From contig NZ_JARXHW010000008.1 of the NCBI RefSeq assembly GCF_031127805.1, positions 57,741 to 121,740 on the forward strand: a stretch of DNA of 64,000 nt, in the 5' to 3' direction. Positions 1 to 8,095 of the stretch are shown here, piece after piece. The notes under the pieces were generated by a model, which was given only the letters and a program-made list of their open reading frames with translations, was not told where the DNA came from and searched no databases. Each line of letters starts with the position of its first letter. Position 1 is the stretch's first letter. A program made the position numbers and the translations under genes. The DNA comes from Thalassobacterium maritimum. Lineage in GTDB: Bacteria > Verrucomicrobiota > Verrucomicrobiia > Opitutales > Coraliomargaritaceae.

Positions 1-185
1 CCAGTGCGCATTTGGCGGTCTTCCCCTTGCAGGACCTCATGAGTCTTGGCAGTGAAGCTCGCTTGAATACGCCCGGCGCGCCGACAGGCAATTGGCAATG
101 GCGTTACTTGCCGCATCAACTCGATGCGCTGGAAACGCAAAGTGCAGATTATCTGCGCGACTTACTGCAGCTTTACGGTCGATAG
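1..185 (+). CDS. malQ: 4-alpha-glucanotransferase, C-terminal fragment (partial)
   Basis: The window opens inside a gene whose last 60 codons (reading from base 3) encode a tail with FPLQDLMSLG, SEARLNTPG and GNWQWRY, ending in TAG. This matches the conserved C-terminus of MalQ amylomaltases (GH77), where the loop around NTPG and the NW-WR segment lie near the substrate site. MalQ disproportionates maltodextrins in glycogen and maltose metabolism. A glgB gene lies 50 kb away on the other strand. The start and catalytic core are outside the window, so intactness cannot be judged. Confidence 0.85.
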   Translation, partial: SAHLAVFPLQDLMSLGSEARLNTPGAPTGNWQWRYLPHQLDALETQSADYLRDLLQLYGR

Positions 186-291
186 GTAGCAGCATTTTTT
201 AATCACAAGGTGCTTTTTACGAGCTTTTTACGAGCGCTTACATTCACTGGATGCAGACCACGAATAATGCGTCCACTACGTTCTTTTTATT

Positions 292-314
292 TGCGTGCAA
301 TGGTCTTGCACGCA
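292..314 (+). terminator. hairpin with short U tract, probable Rho-independent terminator
   Basis: A perfect 9-bp stem (TGCGTGCAA / TTGCACGCA) with a 5-nt loop is followed directly by CTTTTATAT. It lies about 107 nt after the malQ stop and about 45 nt before the sugar transferase gene. It could terminate malQ transcription or act as an attenuator in the leader of the polysaccharide operon. The rest of the 174-nt gap is AT-rich and shows no convincing promoter. Confidence 0.5.
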
Positions 315-359
315 CTTTTATATGAGGCAAATACCATCGACATTTAACTTCACCTAATA

Positions 360-1091
360 GTGGCTAAATCCTCAAATATGCATAAAGAATCTAACTTCTG
401 GGCACAAGAAATCCTGTCAGGTGATGTCGAAAAATGGCACCGGCGCTCAGCCTTAAAGCGCCTGCGTTGGCGCGTGATTATTCGTGCAACTCTAGGGTTG
501 AAACGTTTGGTAGATATCGTGGGAGCCTTGGCAGCGATCGTAGTGAGTTCCCCCATTTTTATACTGACGGCATTGGCGATCAAATTGGATGATGGTGGTC
601 CCGTGCTTTTTAAGCAGATTCGAGTGGGCGCAGGCGGTGAGTTGTTCGAAATTTGGAAGTTTCGCTCGATGGTTCTCAATGCCGACCAGATAAAAGATGA
701 GATCTTAGAGCAAAATGAGCATGGGGATAGCGGTGTAACCTTTAAGATGAAAGACGACCCACGTATTACCAAGCCAGGCAAGTGGATTCGCAAGTTGTCG
801 ATCGATGAATTTCCTCAATTTTTCAATGTATTGATCGGCAATATGTCTCTGGTGGGACCAAGACCGCCAGTGCCACGTGAAGTCGCGCTTTATGGGGCGC
901 GCCACTTGCGTCGACTTCGTGCGAAGCCAGGAATCACCTGTTTATGGCAAATTGGAGGGCGTGCGGACATTGATTTCGAAGGTCAGGTGCGCTTGGATTT
1001 ACAATATATACACTCGCAAGGCTTTTGGTCCGACTTGGTCATTTTGATTAAGACAGTGCCTGCAGTATTACTAGGAAAGGGGGCTTACTAA
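360..1091 (+). CDS. bacterial sugar transferase (phosphoglycosyl transferase, WcaJ/WbaP C-terminal family)
   Basis: Member of the bacterial sugar transferase family (PF02397), which moves a sugar-1-phosphate from an NDP-sugar onto undecaprenyl phosphate and so starts repeat-unit assembly at the inner membrane. Visible are a KRLVD motif before one hydrophobic hairpin (about residues 45-72), the PVLFKQIRVG and WKFRSM motifs, and the SIDEFPQF and SLVGPRPP motifs typical of the catalytic core, then the KPGITCLWQI tail. At 243 aa it is the short, core-only form without the four-helix N-terminal part. The GTG start at 360 gives the longest form. ATG at 378 is equally possible, and neither has a clear Shine-Dalgarno. 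It is the first gene of the + strand polysaccharide run. Confidence 0.9.
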   Translation: MAKSSNMHKESNFWAQEILSGDVEKWHRRSALKRLRWRVIIRATLGLKRLVDIVGALAAIVVSSPIFILTALAIKLDDGGPVLFKQIRVGAGGELFEIWKFRSMVLNADQIKDEILEQNEHGDSGVTFKMKDDPRITKPGKWIRKLSIDEFPQFFNVLIGNMSLVGPRPPVPREVALYGARHLRRLRAKPGITCLWQIGGRADIDFEGQVRLDLQYIHSQGFWSDLVILIKTVPAVLLGKGAY

Positions 1092-1094
1092 GAT

Positions 1095-2270
1095 ATGAGC
1101 GAAATCCCTGAATTGAATCGAACTGGCCCCATTGAATGGCGGCTCGCCCTGCCCGACTGGGGACGACTGGACACTGTTTGGGAGCGTCGTCTGCCCTTCG
1201 CACTCTGGCATGTCGGCGAGCAAGCTTTGCTCTTTCATTGGTTAGATGCAGCGGTGGATCAAGGCTCGGAAAAAGTGGTGCTCTACATTTCTGACCGCCC
1301 AAGTGATGTCCGCAAAGCAGTGGAAAAAGCGACTCTCTGGCCCATTGAAATTGAGATCGTGACAGTGCCCAGTATTCAAGGCTTAGATTGGGATGATTGC
1401 ATCAATCACTTACCGAGGACCCCTGCCCTCACAACAGAGCCCGAGGCAGGATGGGGCCTGATTAAATATTGGCATCAGTTAGAACAGGACTGGCTCACCA
1501 CATTTACGGAAGAAACCAAAAGCTACGGTATTTATGCGGCCATTGGGCGCAGTTGCGAAATCGCCTCCGATGCGAAATTGAATCCCCCTTTCTGGCTGGG
1601 AAATCACGTGTCGATCGGGCCTGGCTCTGTGATCGGCCCCGGTGCTGTGGTTGAAGATGGTTGCATCGTTGCCGGCATGAGTCGACTCGAACGCGCTCAC
1701 TTAGCGGCACATACTTACTTGGGGCCCGAAACGGACTTAGTGGACAGCATCATCCATCGCAACAATTTGCTAAACATGAGGCATGGGGCCTATGTTCGGG
1801 GCTTAGAGGGCTTTGTTGCCTCTAGCTTGCAATCATCCGGTGGCAAGCCTCACCAACAAAAACACGCGTCAATACGGGATCGATTACGTGCCTTACGTCT
1901 ACTCTGGCGCTGGCGCAATCATTCTAAGGCTGAGGGCCATTTTCAGGGAGTTGATGGTAAGCAATGGCCCTGCTTAAACAGTCGTTCGATAGAAGACCGC
2001 GGCCCCTGGCTAGGCCTTGTCATGAAAGGTAAATTAGCGCTATTCGGCATTACGCCCCGTGAAGCGTCTACGCTAGACGAACTACCCGAGGAGTGGCAGT
2101 CGATCTTACGCAAGGCACCCTTGGGGGCCTTTAGCTATGCGGATGTAATGGGCGCGCATGAACCTGGTGATATGGATGAAGCGCTCCACTGCGTATATCA
2201 TGCCACTACGGACGAGGCGCTTTGCCGCCAACTCTTTGATAATTGGCTGATGGATATTCTAGGGAATTAA
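1095..2270 (+). CDS. nucleotidyltransferase-like / left-handed beta-helix protein with sugar-transferase-like tail
   Basis: Three parts are visible. Residues about 10-95 have the rhythm of an NDP-sugar nucleotidyltransferase (RRLPFALWHVGEQ, then a VVLYIS strand) but lack the usual glycine-rich GxGTR loop. Residues about 155-210 are hexapeptide-repeat-like (GNHVSIGPGSVIGPGAVVED), indicating a left-handed beta helix. The C-terminal 100 residues (GLVMKGKLALFGITPRE) recall the end of sugar transferases such as the gene three bases upstream. It probably assists or regulates the priming step. Catalytic activity is doubtful and no specific reaction is claimed. Confidence 0.55.
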   Translation: MSEIPELNRTGPIEWRLALPDWGRLDTVWERRLPFALWHVGEQALLFHWLDAAVDQGSEKVVLYISDRPSDVRKAVEKATLWPIEIEIVTVPSIQGLDWDDCINHLPRTPALTTEPEAGWGLIKYWHQLEQDWLTTFTEETKSYGIYAAIGRSCEIASDAKLNPPFWLGNHVSIGPGSVIGPGAVVEDGCIVAGMSRLERAHLAAHTYLGPETDLVDSIIHRNNLLNMRHGAYVRGLEGFVASSLQSSGGKPHQQKHASIRDRLRALRLLWRWRNHSKAEGHFQGVDGKQWPCLNSRSIEDRGPWLGLVMKGKLALFGITPREASTLDELPEEWQSILRKAPLGAFSYADVMGAHEPGDMDEALHCVYHATTDEALCRQLFDNWLMDILGN

Positions 2271-2291
2271 CAATATAAGAAAGGTGACGAC

Positions 2292-2843
2292 ATGAAAGGT
2301 ATGGTATTTACAAATTTCCTCGAAATGGTCGAGGAGCGCTACGGCATCGACATGGTGGACACGATTATTGATGCATCGGATTTGCCATCCAATGGTGCCT
2401 ATACAGCCGTCGGCACTTACCCGCATACTGAAATGGTCAGTTTGCTCATTTCGCTGGAAAAAGAAACCGGCGTCACTGTCTCTGAGCTTTTAGTGCTCTA
2501 TGGCACGTATCTTTTTGGTAAACTCGCGCAAGGCTACCCTGTGATGCTAACGGATTGCAATTGTAGCCGTGATCTATTGATTCGCCTCGACGGCGTCGTG
2601 CATGTGGAAGTCGCTAAGCTTTATCCGGACGCGGAACTTCCTCGATTTAAAACAGTGGAGCTGCCCAATGGTGATCTGGAGATGACCTACCTCTCTGATC
2701 GGCATCTTGAAGACTTAGCCGAAGGGTTGCTACGTGGCAGTCTCGTGCATTTCAAAGATCAAGCCACGATTACGAGGCACCCTCAAGCGGACGGCAGCGG
2801 CGTCGTCTTTAAAGTGTGCTATGCAGCCAACACGGACCGTTAA
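2292..2843 (+). CDS. H-NOX heme-binding gas sensor protein
   Basis: Stand-alone 183-residue H-NOX/HNOB domain (PF07700), a cytosolic heme protein that binds NO (and in some family members O2). His104 (in VVHVEVAKLYPDAELPRF) is the likely proximal heme ligand, and Tyr133-Ser135-Arg137 form the conserved YxSxR motif that holds the heme propionates. The start follows a good AAAGGTG ribosome site. The next gene is a hybrid kinase whose ATG overlaps this stop (TAATG), the usual partner arrangement for bacterial H-NOX. Whether the pocket favours NO over O2 cannot be settled by eye. Confidence 0.93.
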   Translation: MKGMVFTNFLEMVEERYGIDMVDTIIDASDLPSNGAYTAVGTYPHTEMVSLLISLEKETGVTVSELLVLYGTYLFGKLAQGYPVMLTDCNCSRDLLIRLDGVVHVEVAKLYPDAELPRFKTVELPNGDLEMTYLSDRHLEDLAEGLLRGSLVHFKDQATITRHPQADGSGVVFKVCYAANTDR

Positions 2844-4909
2844 TGGACGAAACTCAGAAGTGGGAACGCCGACTGCTACGTGAGCGCACTGCGCGACGTG
2901 AAGCGGAGCGTTTGCTCGAAGTTAAGAGCTTCGATCTATACAAAAAAACCTGTGAGCTCGATGATTTAGTCGCGCAGCAGCAGGTCACAATTGAAGAGAG
3001 GACGCACGACTTAGCACAAGCGAGTGCGCAGGCAGTCATGCTCTTCGACGCGGTCAGCCACACGGATAATGGGGTCCTCATTACAGGCCCTGATAATACT
3101 GTGATTTGGGCGAATAAAGCGACGCAGCGCATTTCAGGCTATAGCCCTGATGAGTTGATTGGTCACAAACCTGGCGACTTACTCCAAGGAGAAGAATCCT
3201 CAGAAGAAACGCGACAATACATGCGCGAAAAAATCGCTGCGAGAGAGCCCTTTGAAGTCGAGATTTTAAATTACTCGAAAAATACGAAGAAGGCTTATTG
3301 GGCGCACATACAAGCGACCCCAGTTTTCGACGAGAAGAAGTCGTTTAAGTATTTTATCGCGATTCAATCGGATATAACTGAAGCACGTAAAACTCAGCAA
3401 CGGCTCGCTCAAGAGAGCTCGCGTGCGAACCAATTGGCTGAGAAAGCTGAAGAGGCAAATCTAGCAAAAACACGCTTTTTAGCGACCATGAGTCACGAAC
3501 TAAGGACGCCACTCAATGGTATTATTGGCTATTCGCAGGTTTTGGAAAATGAGCGCAGCTTGGATTCGAAGCAAATTAAGCAAATCCGGATCATACGACG
3601 CAGCGGCGAACACTTACTGGCATTGATTAATGATCTGCTGGACGTCTCTAAAATCGAACAAGGCGGCCATCGCCTAAGTCCGACGCGCTTCGATTTAGAA
3701 GGCATGCTTAATAGCGTGATTGACATTGTTCAGTCAAAAGCAGACGAGAAGAATTTACAGCTGCGAAAGCTCTATCGCACGCAAGACCTCCTCGATTCTC
3801 AGGATAAAATTTACCTCATTGCCGATTCGCGCTCACTTCGGCAGGTCTTATTAAATCTGCTCGGTAATGCGATTAAGTTTACGGAGGAAGGCTCGATCTC
3901 TTTGAATGTCGAGCTGTTATCCTTAAAGTCAGATCGGGGCCGAATTCGTTTCGAAGTCACGGATACTGGGCGCGGCATTCCGCCTGATAAGCGTGAGGCA
4001 TTATTTAAACCTTTTCGCCAAGTGGATGAAGCGCGCGATGTGGTCAACGGCACAGGTCTGGGCTTATATATTGCGCAAAAGTTTGTCATGTTGATGGGAG
4101 GTGAAATCCTAATCGAAAGCACAGTGCTAGAAGGTAGCTGCTTCTACTTCGAGCTCGAGTTCCCCGTGGAGATCTCCCAGGAGCCGACGGCTACGAATGG
4201 AGATTCGAACGAATACAAGGGCGATGGATTCCCAGTCGCTTACTCAGGACCGCCGAAAAAGATCTTAATCGTAGATGACGTGAAGGATAATCGTTTGCTG
4301 CTAAATGATTTATTAGAACCCGTAGGCTTTGATCTTGATGTGGCCGAAAACGGACATGAAGCGCTACGCTTGATTCGACAGAATTCATATGATTTAGTGC
4401 TCAGCGATGTAATCATGCCTTTCATGAGTGGCTACGAGCTCGTCGAGGCAGTTCGAGCCGATCCCAAGATTGCGAAAACCCCCATATTTGCGATATCAGC
4501 CAGTTTAATGCAACTGTCTACGATGGAGAAACAGCGCATGCGAAAGTTCGATAGCTTTATCGCAAAACCAGTGAATGCGAATGATTTATTTGATGCGATC
4601 CGTGCTCCGCTTAAAGTGGATTGGCTTTACTCGAATAGCGCGCGTCCTCCAAAAACAAAAACTCCTGATAATCATTCTCGAGCTAGTGAAGGGCCAAATT
4701 ATTTGCAAAACCCAATTGCTGAGTTGATACAAGAACTCCTGATATTAGCGCGTGTTGGAGACGTAAAAGCCCTGCAGCAAAGTTTGCCGCAATTGCGTGA
4801 AACCGATCAGGACACAGCGATCAAAGTGGAAAACTATTTAAATAACTACAAAATGGATCAAATCATCACTGAACTCGAATCCTCACTCGGAAGGATATCA
4901 CATGCATAA
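2843..4909 (+). CDS. H-NOX-associated hybrid histidine kinase (PAS - HisKA - HATPase - receiver)
   Basis: 688-residue soluble hybrid kinase. Order: basic coiled coil with RRLLRERTARREAERLL (1-55), PAS domain (about 65-180), DHp helix with FLATMSHELRTPLNG (His218), ATPase with the N box LLNLLGNAIKF and the GTGLGLYIA G box, a receiver with phospho-acceptor Asp522 and Lys575, and about 100 extra residues. No membrane segment is seen, so sensing is cytoplasmic and probably through the upstream H-NOX protein. I chose ATG 2843, which overlaps the H-NOX stop. A start at 2816 would add nine residues read out of H-NOX coding sequence. Likely outputs are the downstream receivers. Confidence 0.9.
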   Translation: MDETQKWERRLLRERTARREAERLLEVKSFDLYKKTCELDDLVAQQQVTIEERTHDLAQASAQAVMLFDAVSHTDNGVLITGPDNTVIWANKATQRISGYSPDELIGHKPGDLLQGEESSEETRQYMREKIAAREPFEVEILNYSKNTKKAYWAHIQATPVFDEKKSFKYFIAIQSDITEARKTQQRLAQESSRANQLAEKAEEANLAKTRFLATMSHELRTPLNGIIGYSQVLENERSLDSKQIKQIRIIRRSGEHLLALINDLLDVSKIEQGGHRLSPTRFDLEGMLNSVIDIVQSKADEKNLQLRKLYRTQDLLDSQDKIYLIADSRSLRQVLLNLLGNAIKFTEEGSISLNVELLSLKSDRGRIRFEVTDTGRGIPPDKREALFKPFRQVDEARDVVNGTGLGLYIAQKFVMLMGGEILIESTVLEGSCFYFELEFPVEISQEPTATNGDSNEYKGDGFPVAYSGPPKKILIVDDVKDNRLLLNDLLEPVGFDLDVAENGHEALRLIRQNSYDLVLSDVIMPFMSGYELVEAVRADPKIAKTPIFAISASLMQLSTMEKQRMRKFDSFIAKPVNANDLFDAIRAPLKVDWLYSNSARPPKTKTPDNHSRASEGPNYLQNPIAELIQELLILARVGDVKALQQSLPQLRETDQDTAIKVENYLNNYKMDQIITELESSLGRISHA

Positions 4910-6014
4910 AACTAAACGCACGATACTATTGGTTGATGATAGTGTTCCAAATGTTGATTTACTGTTGGACCTGCTCGATGGCCTGGGGCATCGTGTACTA
5001 GTCGCTGAGAATGGCGAATCCGTGCTTCAACGGTGCCGCTTAGCGAAGCCAGATGTTATTTTCATGAATACTATTCTGCCAGGGATTGACGGGGTTGAGT
5101 GTTGTCGTCGAATCAAAGCTGAAGCAGAATTTAGACAAATCCCCGTGGTCATTATGTCAGACGACAGCGACGACGGGGAATTGCGTAGTCGTTGTTTTAA
5201 ATCGGGTGCATGTGCCTTTATCACGAAACCAGTCATACGGGATGAAGTGGTTGCAATTTTAAATAATCAATTAGAGCTAATTGAATTGCGCGAGCAGGTC
5301 AAAACTTCGAACGGAGCCGAAGCACGTTCATTGGAAGAGTTTGATCTCCTCGTGGACTTTATCGCGCATGACATGAAAAGTCCAATCGTATGCATTACTG
5401 GCTTTGCAGAAGAGCTAGCGGAGCAGTTTTCAGAAGTTGAAGTCGATGCGGAATGGCATGAGTTTCTAGGCTATATACATCATTCGGCAAATGATGTTGA
5501 TATTATATTAGAGGCACTGGTGCTGCTCAAAAATTTAAGGACACTAGAATGGCGAGAACCAGAACTGGTGAAACTAGAAAGCTTGTTTCAAGGGGTGCTG
5601 TCTCGCTATGAGCAGTTTGAATCTTACAAGCCGCTAGAAATGAACGCGAGCTGTAACGATTACTCTGTGATTTCTCAGCCTACCCTGCTGGAAGAACTCG
5701 TCTTTATCCTAATTCGTAATTTTGGCAATCTGATAGAGCCTGGAGAGACTTTACAATTGAACGTAGAAATCGAGAGCTCCAATAATGGGCAAATCTTGCT
5801 GCGTTTAAATGCAAATACGAGAGCAATGACCGATGTGGAATTGTCTCATATTTTAGAACCTCTACAGGGTAAAAAGCGTAAACGAGTAAAAGATGTTAGC
5901 ATTCAGATGTTATGCGCTCAGAAAATCATTTCATACCTAGCGATTAATGCATGGGCAGAACATGGTCCCAAAGATTCGTTAACGGTATGCCTGAACCTAG
6001 AAAATGGAGGATGA
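4902..6014 (+). CDS. pseudo-receiver / degenerate histidine kinase fusion
   Basis: The N-terminal 120 residues are a receiver fold with the acidic pair Asp12-Asp13 and Lys109, but the phospho-acceptor position holds asparagine (Asn56 in FMNTILPGIDG), so normal phosphorylation is not expected. Residues 145-200 contain a DHp-like helix with FIAHDMKSPI (His156). The C-terminal 150 residues look like a worn HATPase domain without clear N or G boxes. It overlaps the hybrid kinase by 8 nt and is followed closely by the PP2C/RsbW-like gene. A scaffold or allosteric role in the relay is more likely than kinase activity. That is inference. Confidence 0.75.
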   Translation: MHKTKRTILLVDDSVPNVDLLLDLLDGLGHRVLVAENGESVLQRCRLAKPDVIFMNTILPGIDGVECCRRIKAEAEFRQIPVVIMSDDSDDGELRSRCFKSGACAFITKPVIRDEVVAILNNQLELIELREQVKTSNGAEARSLEEFDLLVDFIAHDMKSPIVCITGFAEELAEQFSEVEVDAEWHEFLGYIHHSANDVDIILEALVLLKNLRTLEWREPELVKLESLFQGVLSRYEQFESYKPLEMNASCNDYSVISQPTLLEELVFILIRNFGNLIEPGETLQLNVEIESSNNGQILLRLNANTRAMTDVELSHILEPLQGKKRKRVKDVSIQMLCAQKIISYLAINAWAEHGPKDSLTVCLNLENGG

Positions 6015-6018
6015 AGTA

Positions 6019-7725
6019 ATGATTCAAGAGTCCTCACTACATATCACTGAGTTTGCCCTCACAAATGATGTAAGCAAGGTTTCATCGATTCGCGATCGAT
6101 TTGTCAATTTCCTCAGTTCGCTTGGGCTGAACGAAAGAGAGAAAGACGCTTGGAAACTGGTGTTCACTGAGCTCATTAATAATGCCATTGAACACGGCAG
6201 TGGTGCACAAGCTACTCAAAAAATTTACGCAAGGTGGTGGTCTGTAAATAATTCAGTTTGGCTGGAGACCGAAGACTCTGGTGAAGGGCCACCTCGCAAA
6301 TTGATTCGCAACCCGACCCTGCCCACGGACCCTCTAGCTGAAGGTGGCCGTGGTCTCTACATCATTCAAGAGTTTGCGGATCACTTCAACCATTGGTATA
6401 GCTCATCAGGCTACATGGCTAAAGTTTGCATAGGGTATAATCGCTTAAATAACGTGCTCCCTCTTAATCCGGAAATGGATGCCATTTTGGACGAGCTTTC
6501 CGACTGCTACGAGAGCCTGTCGCTTTTTGACCGAATGGCTGCGAATCTGTTACAGGATGAGAGAATTGATCGCTTTGTGCAGTCTGCACTCAATATGTTT
6601 ATGGATGCGCGAGATTATTCGGCAATCCACCTCGAACTGTATCAAGCTGAAAAAAATTCGATCTATCAATGGATCAGTTCTATCGACGCATATGGTGTAT
6701 TTGGGCAAATTAACTCTGATGCGTCTGAACTCTTGCGCTTGAATGATTCCATCAATTGGTCGACCAAACGTAGTAACCACCCCTTTAGTAGTGCAGAGAA
6801 ATATCCGGTCGGATGTTGTGCTCCCTTGTATGTCGGAGATGAAATTGTCGGTTTAATCGCAGTCGGATGTGAAGCGAATGACCAAATCATCTTGTCTAAT
6901 GACGTACGCAATTTACGCGCCTTAGCCGATATTATCGGAGTTTCTGTCAGTCGTGCTCTTTTAGACATTGAGAAAGACGAACGGAAGCGTCTCGCAACTG
7001 AGATGCATATCGCGACTGAATTACAGCAGCAACTATTACCCATTGATAAAGAGATTTCTGAGATCCCAGGTTATGAGCTTTTTTACAGTAGCATTAGTGC
7101 GCTTGAAGTGGCAGGTGATTTTGTAGAAGTCCGTCAGAATGATGCGGGCGAATATTTAGGCTGTGTAATTGATGTGATGGGCAAAGGCGTCTCTGCAGCC
7201 ATTTTAGCGGGCATTTTTCGCAGCCAATTTATCGCCTACTCTTTTCGCGGAGGCTCCCTGTCGACTTTCATTGAAGGCGTCAATCAATCGCTAGAAAGCC
7301 AACTCGGAGGTGCGACTATGTTTATCACCGCCTTTATTTTTAAGATCAACCCCGAGTCACATGAGATCACCTATGCAGCAGCAGGACATCCTCCCGCCCT
7401 ACTCTTTCGTGGCGATGGTGCACTCCAGGAGCTCGTCTCTACCGGCCCTCCAATGGGACTATTTCCAGAGATCGAGTATGGGCAAACTCAGATCCAAATG
7501 TCAGCGGGCGATCGACTCATCGCCGTCACCGACGGGCTCTATGAGTGGACTGAGGGGGAAGATATCTTTGGCTGGGAAGCTATGGTTAAGTGGTTTACAG
7601 ACAATCAACATTTGGACTCCAAAACACTCTGGAGTCAGCTGCAAAGTAAGATGCTGCAAGCGCGCGTCTCTCAGTCCATTGAGCAAGAGGATGATGAAAC
7701 ACTCTTAATTTTAACACGCAAATAA
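6019..7725 (+). CDS. RsbW-like kinase domain plus GAF-like plus SpoIIE/PP2C phosphatase (SypE-type partner-switch protein)
   Basis: 568 residues. Residues 1-135 are an anti-sigma-type HATPase (N box FTELINNAIEHG, G1 ETEDSGEG, G2 GGRGLYII). The middle (about 165-325) looks like a GAF domain, and the C-terminal 240 residues are a SpoIIE/RsbU PP2C phosphatase with VAGDF, IDVMGKGVSAA, TDGLYEW and the DDETLLIL end, so metal-binding aspartates are present. Such proteins phosphorylate and dephosphorylate STAS antagonists. Start ATG 6019 sits 8 nt after a perfect GGAGG and is preferred over 6004. Candidate STAS partners are at 35438-35743 and in the GT26 fusion at 31925-33085. Confidence 0.88.
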   Translation: MIQESSLHITEFALTNDVSKVSSIRDRFVNFLSSLGLNEREKDAWKLVFTELINNAIEHGSGAQATQKIYARWWSVNNSVWLETEDSGEGPPRKLIRNPTLPTDPLAEGGRGLYIIQEFADHFNHWYSSSGYMAKVCIGYNRLNNVLPLNPEMDAILDELSDCYESLSLFDRMAANLLQDERIDRFVQSALNMFMDARDYSAIHLELYQAEKNSIYQWISSIDAYGVFGQINSDASELLRLNDSINWSTKRSNHPFSSAEKYPVGCCAPLYVGDEIVGLIAVGCEANDQIILSNDVRNLRALADIIGVSVSRALLDIEKDERKRLATEMHIATELQQQLLPIDKEISEIPGYELFYSSISALEVAGDFVEVRQNDAGEYLGCVIDVMGKGVSAAILAGIFRSQFIAYSFRGGSLSTFIEGVNQSLESQLGGATMFITAFIFKINPESHEITYAAAGHPPALLFRGDGALQELVSTGPPMGLFPEIEYGQTQIQMSAGDRLIAVTDGLYEWTEGEDIFGWEAMVKWFTDNQHLDSKTLWSQLQSKMLQARVSQSIEQEDDETLLILTRK

Positions 7726-7726
7726 T

Positions 7727-8095
7727 ATGAAAAAGGTTTTAGTAGTCGATGATGACATCGTAATGTTCCGTCTCTTCCAGGTGCAGGTAAAGCGAGCGGG
7801 CTGTGATGGTTATTTCTTTTGCGACGCTCAATCGGCTTTGGAACAGTTGCAAGATATACAGCCGGATTTAGCTGTACTAGATTACAATCTACCAGATCTA
7901 GACGGTGCGGAACTCTACAAACGCATTCGCAGCACTGCCGGATTGGAGAGTATTCCCATTGTTTTCGTGACTGGTTCGGTGCAGGATGAGGACTTAAAAG
8001 CCATCGAATCACTGGGAGCCGACGCTGTGCTTTCAAAGCCTTTCAGCCCAAGGATCCTACAAAATCTGATTAAGAAGTTACTCAACATTGGATGA
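7727..8095 (+). CDS. single-domain response regulator (CheY-like receiver)
   Basis: A 122-residue receiver domain alone. The acidic pocket Asp8-Asp10, phospho-acceptor Asp52 (VLDYNLPDLDG), Thr82 and Lys104 (SKPF) are all present, so it should accept phosphate, most simply from the hybrid kinase four genes upstream. It has no output domain and must act by binding another protein. It starts 1 nt after the PP2C gene stop and overlaps the next gene by 4 nt, placing it inside the same transcript. Confidence 0.92.
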   Translation: MKKVLVVDDDIVMFRLFQVQVKRAGCDGYFFCDAQSALEQLQDIQPDLAVLDYNLPDLDGAELYKRIRSTAGLESIPIVFVTGSVQDEDLKAIESLGADAVLSKPFSPRILQNLIKKLLNIG

